Positions 5,879 to 7,780 of a DNA stretch of 7,780 bases are shown here, one piece after another. Source of the DNA: an uncultured Chloroflexota bacterium (GTDB taxonomy: Bacteria; Chloroflexota; Anaerolineae; Aggregatilineales; Phototrophicaceae). Positions within the stretch are counted from its first letter, which is position 1. Every line of letters starts with the position of its first letter. A program made the position numbers and the translations under genes. A model generated the notes under the pieces. That model made no database searches. It saw only the letters and a list, made by a program, of their open reading frames with translations, and was not told the DNA's origin. The stretch spans positions 1-7,780 of the forward strand of contig CALJKV010000112.1 in assembly GCA_937974245.1 (NCBI GenBank), in the 5' to 3' direction.

Positions 5879-5913
5879 AAAAGGCGGGGAGTCTGTGCGA
5901 CTCATGCCCGCCT
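5879..5913 (-). terminator. Rho-independent terminator of the hydrolase gene
   Basis: Read on the minus strand, AGGCGGG (5913-5907), a 3-base bulge, GAGTC (5903-5899), a 5-base loop, GACTC (5893-5889) and CCCGCCT (5888-5882) form a two-part stem, followed by TTT (5881-5879) that continues the T of the stem. It lies 73 bases after the TAG of the hydrolase gene. A further small stem TCTAGC-AGAA-GCTAGA (5927-5942) precedes it. Confidence 0.75.
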
Positions 5914-5986
5914 CATCGAATATGACTCTAGCAGAAGCTAGATGAAATTGGCTGCGTTCACCCGAAATTTCCCGGATGACCCAGCA

Positions 5987-7753
5987 CTAGAAGGCGAATT
6001 GAATCGCCTGCCCGGCCACAATGTACCAGGTGACGAACAACGCGCACACAAACGCGCCGACATAGATACGCCCGGTCTTGTGGAAGAAGTAAGTCGAAAT
6101 CAAGCCCACAATAAACAGCAGCGGCACAAATTGGAAAGCGACAATCGTGAGGAGCGATTCACCCAGCGGCAGCGTACCTCCGGTCATGACCGGGATGTAC
6201 TGGAGCAGCAGCATCAGGAAGATGCCCAGCGCCAGCAGCACGCCATTGAGCAGCATCGTCCGCCCCAGCCCCATCGTTGAGCCATCGGCACGTGCCCGAC
6301 GCAATTGGCTGTTGAGGATCGTGCTCGATACCAGGAAGAAAAACATAAACGGAATCAGATAGGCCAGGGATATCTGGAAGTGCAGTGTGGACATGGGTTT
6401 CAACGCCACCACCCACAGCCGGAAATCTATGGTAAAGACCGCGGCTGCAATCAGCAGAAGCGCGTAGCCTGGCACAATGATGCAGATCGCCAGCAGCAGA
6501 GACTTGCCGATCTTACGCAGGTTAATGCGGTTGTCCCATGTCAGGCCATAATTTTCCATGGTTGCGCCTGCTTTGCGGTTCGTCATGTAATGCCATACGG
6601 CGAACAGCACCAGCGAAATCAGGCCATTGCCCACCGCCCAGACCGTGATGCCCGTCGTGATGGTTTGCGGCCAGAACGCCCCGGCAGGGAACCAGTCATT
6701 CCCGTTATTCTGCAACCAGAAGAACGTGAGTGCCGGTAAAACAACCGTTATAGCGGCGGCGACCCACCAGGTTGTGCCCGTCGCGCCTTTGAGTTGCGGC
6801 ACGGTTACGACCAATTCCTTGAAAAACTCGGATTTAAGCAGCAGTGCGCCCACCGGGAAGAGGAACAACACAAAGCCGATAAATCCGATGAAAGACCCTA
6901 TTTCCTTCCAGTACCAGACCTGGTCAGAGGGGGCCAGACCATTGCCGCCATCCAGCGTCATCTGCATCCACTCAATGGCGTTGCCGATGGCCTCCGTCGA
7001 AATATGGTCATTGGGATGTGTGCCGCGCGGCATATACAGCATACGCGCCGTGCCATCTTCGATTGAGCCGTAAAGCGTGCCAACTTCTACCGTTTGATCC
7101 GTGCCGAAAAGTGTCTTCAGCTTATCGGTATCCACCATATCTTTGGGAAGATCAACACCCCACATCAACTGTGAGAACTCATCCCATTCGCTAAAGACCA
7201 GCGCCATGTTACGCGGCCATTCCGCCGTGCCATCAGCCGCAAACGGAGCGCCTGTTGAGGAGCCTTCAAGAACAATGGCTTTGTAATCGTCGGGATAGGT
7301 TGCCGCCGCCGCCAGCGAAGCCCATCCACCCATCGAGTGGCCTTCCATGGCGACATTCTCTGGATCAACAATATCCAGTGAACGCAGATATTTCAACCCA
7401 TCCGGGCCGCCAAAACCATTGGCAAAAGCTGATGGATCAGAATACCCATGACCCGTCTGGTCAAGTGCCAGGACGACGTATCCGCGCCGGGCAAACTCGA
7501 TGGCAAACCCATCCTGCGTCTCCCGCGAGTTGATATAGCCATGAACCGCCAGAATGCCCGGAGCCGGGTTTTCTGCCGTCACGCCTTCTGGGATATAGAG
7601 CAGGGCGCTCATCATCGTGCCATTGGTGCCCACGAAGCGGACATCCCGAATCTGAATGGTGCCGCCCGCCGTCTGCGTGTTCCAGGCGAGCAATCCGCCC
7701 ACCAGAACGAGCAGCAGTGCGAGGCCTAGTGCATTTAGGCTCAAATGAGCCAA
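5987..7753 (-). CDS. Alpha/beta-hydrolase fused to a multi-pass membrane domain
   Basis: 588 residues if TTG 7753 is used. Residues about 5-24 are one hydrophobic helix (signal anchor). Residues about 35-270 are an alpha/beta-hydrolase: HGY 71-73 (oxyanion region), GHSMGG 138-143 with nucleophile S140, likely acid D191 (SEWDEF), and likely His at 250 (HPNDH; H246 is the alternative). Residues about 285-585 hold about eight membrane helices (near 287-306, 329-347, 365-386, 417-440, 461-479, 500-521, 534-554, 563-583). If the anchor puts its C-terminus outside, the hydrolase domain lies on the outer face between helices 1 and 2. The substrate is unknown; the fold includes esterases, dienelactone hydrolases and acyl-peptidases. 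An in-frame TAA (7757-7759) stands one codon before the TTG and no ATG begins the frame, so the start is uncertain. Terminator 5879-5913 follows. Confidence 0.85.
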   Translation of the reverse strand: MAHLSLNALGLALLLVLVGGLLAWNTQTAGGTIQIRDVRFVGTNGTMMSALLYIPEGVTAENPAPGILAVHGYINSRETQDGFAIEFARRGYVVLALDQTGHGYSDPSAFANGFGGPDGLKYLRSLDIVDPENVAMEGHSMGGWASLAAAATYPDDYKAIVLEGSSTGAPFAADGTAEWPRNMALVFSEWDEFSQLMWGVDLPKDMVDTDKLKTLFGTDQTVEVGTLYGSIEDGTARMLYMPRGTHPNDHISTEAIGNAIEWMQMTLDGGNGLAPSDQVWYWKEIGSFIGFIGFVLFLFPVGALLLKSEFFKELVVTVPQLKGATGTTWWVAAAITVVLPALTFFWLQNNGNDWFPAGAFWPQTITTGITVWAVGNGLISLVLFAVWHYMTNRKAGATMENYGLTWDNRINLRKIGKSLLLAICIIVPGYALLLIAAAVFTIDFRLWVVALKPMSTLHFQISLAYLIPFMFFFLVSSTILNSQLRRARADGSTMGLGRTMLLNGVLLALGIFLMLLLQYIPVMTGGTLPLGESLLTIVAFQFVPLLFIVGLISTYFFHKTGRIYVGAFVCALFVTWYIVAGQAIQFAF

Positions 7754-7758
7754 TGGTT

Positions 7759-7772
7759 AAGCGCCAAGCGCC
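7759..7772. repeat. 7-bp perfect tandem repeat upstream of the hydrolase start
   Basis: AAGCGCC occurs twice in a row (7759-7765 and 7766-7772), just before the TTG start on the minus strand. It is short and may be chance. A change in copy number would shift frame relative to anything upstream. Confidence 0.3.
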
Positions 7773-7780
7773 TTGCCCTG

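Overview
The window looks like a chromosomal segment of a moderately GC-rich bacterium. My best guess is a member of the Chloroflexota (Anaerolineae-like). The guess rests on the ferredoxin (short C-x5-C first half, acidic tail), on the membrane-anchored TPR proteins with Pro/Thr linkers, and on M32-peptidase and LOG genes of the type often seen there. This is recollection of families, not a search result. I see no tRNA, rRNA, CRISPR array, insertion sequence or phage gene. Coding density is high, with short intergenic spaces that carry recognisable promoters and terminators.

Left part (1-2619, all on the minus strand): a two-gene operon of paralogous single-pass membrane proteins whose outer part is a chain of TPR repeats. 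The upstream gene (1239-2510) ends in seven G followed by TAA, and the downstream gene (ATG at 1236) starts two bases after that stop. The downstream gene runs off the left edge. Both proteins share a Cys-x9-Cys-Tyr-Tyr-Leu signature, a later G-x-C and a C-terminal Cys, and both end or begin to end in a Pro/Thr-rich tail. A good promoter (TTGACA, 17 bp, TACCCT) lies upstream of the pair.

Centre left (2620-3644): facing away from the TPR operon is a small two-helix membrane protein (2754-2969) with its own promoter and a 5'-leader hairpin. After 254 bp of non-coding DNA, unusually dense in short inverted repeats and CCGATA motifs, comes a 7Fe-type ferredoxin (3224-3571). A strong bidirectional terminator (3592-3627) separates it from the convergent peptidase gene.

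Centre right (3645-5821, minus strand): a tight pair, a LOG-family nucleotide-processing enzyme (5166-5741) followed by an M32 metallocarboxypeptidase (3645-5150). The Shine-Dalgarno of the second overlaps the stop codon of the first. A promoter with a palindrome at the expected transcription start precedes the pair.

Right end (5879-7753, minus strand): one large gene for an alpha/beta-hydrolase fused to a multi-pass membrane domain, with a rho-independent terminator after it. Its start is near the right edge and is uncertain (TTG directly after an in-frame stop).

The genes do not form a single pathway. The parts most worth a second look are the TPR pair with its conserved cysteines and G7 junction, the hydrolase-membrane fusion, and the structured leader of the ferredoxin gene.
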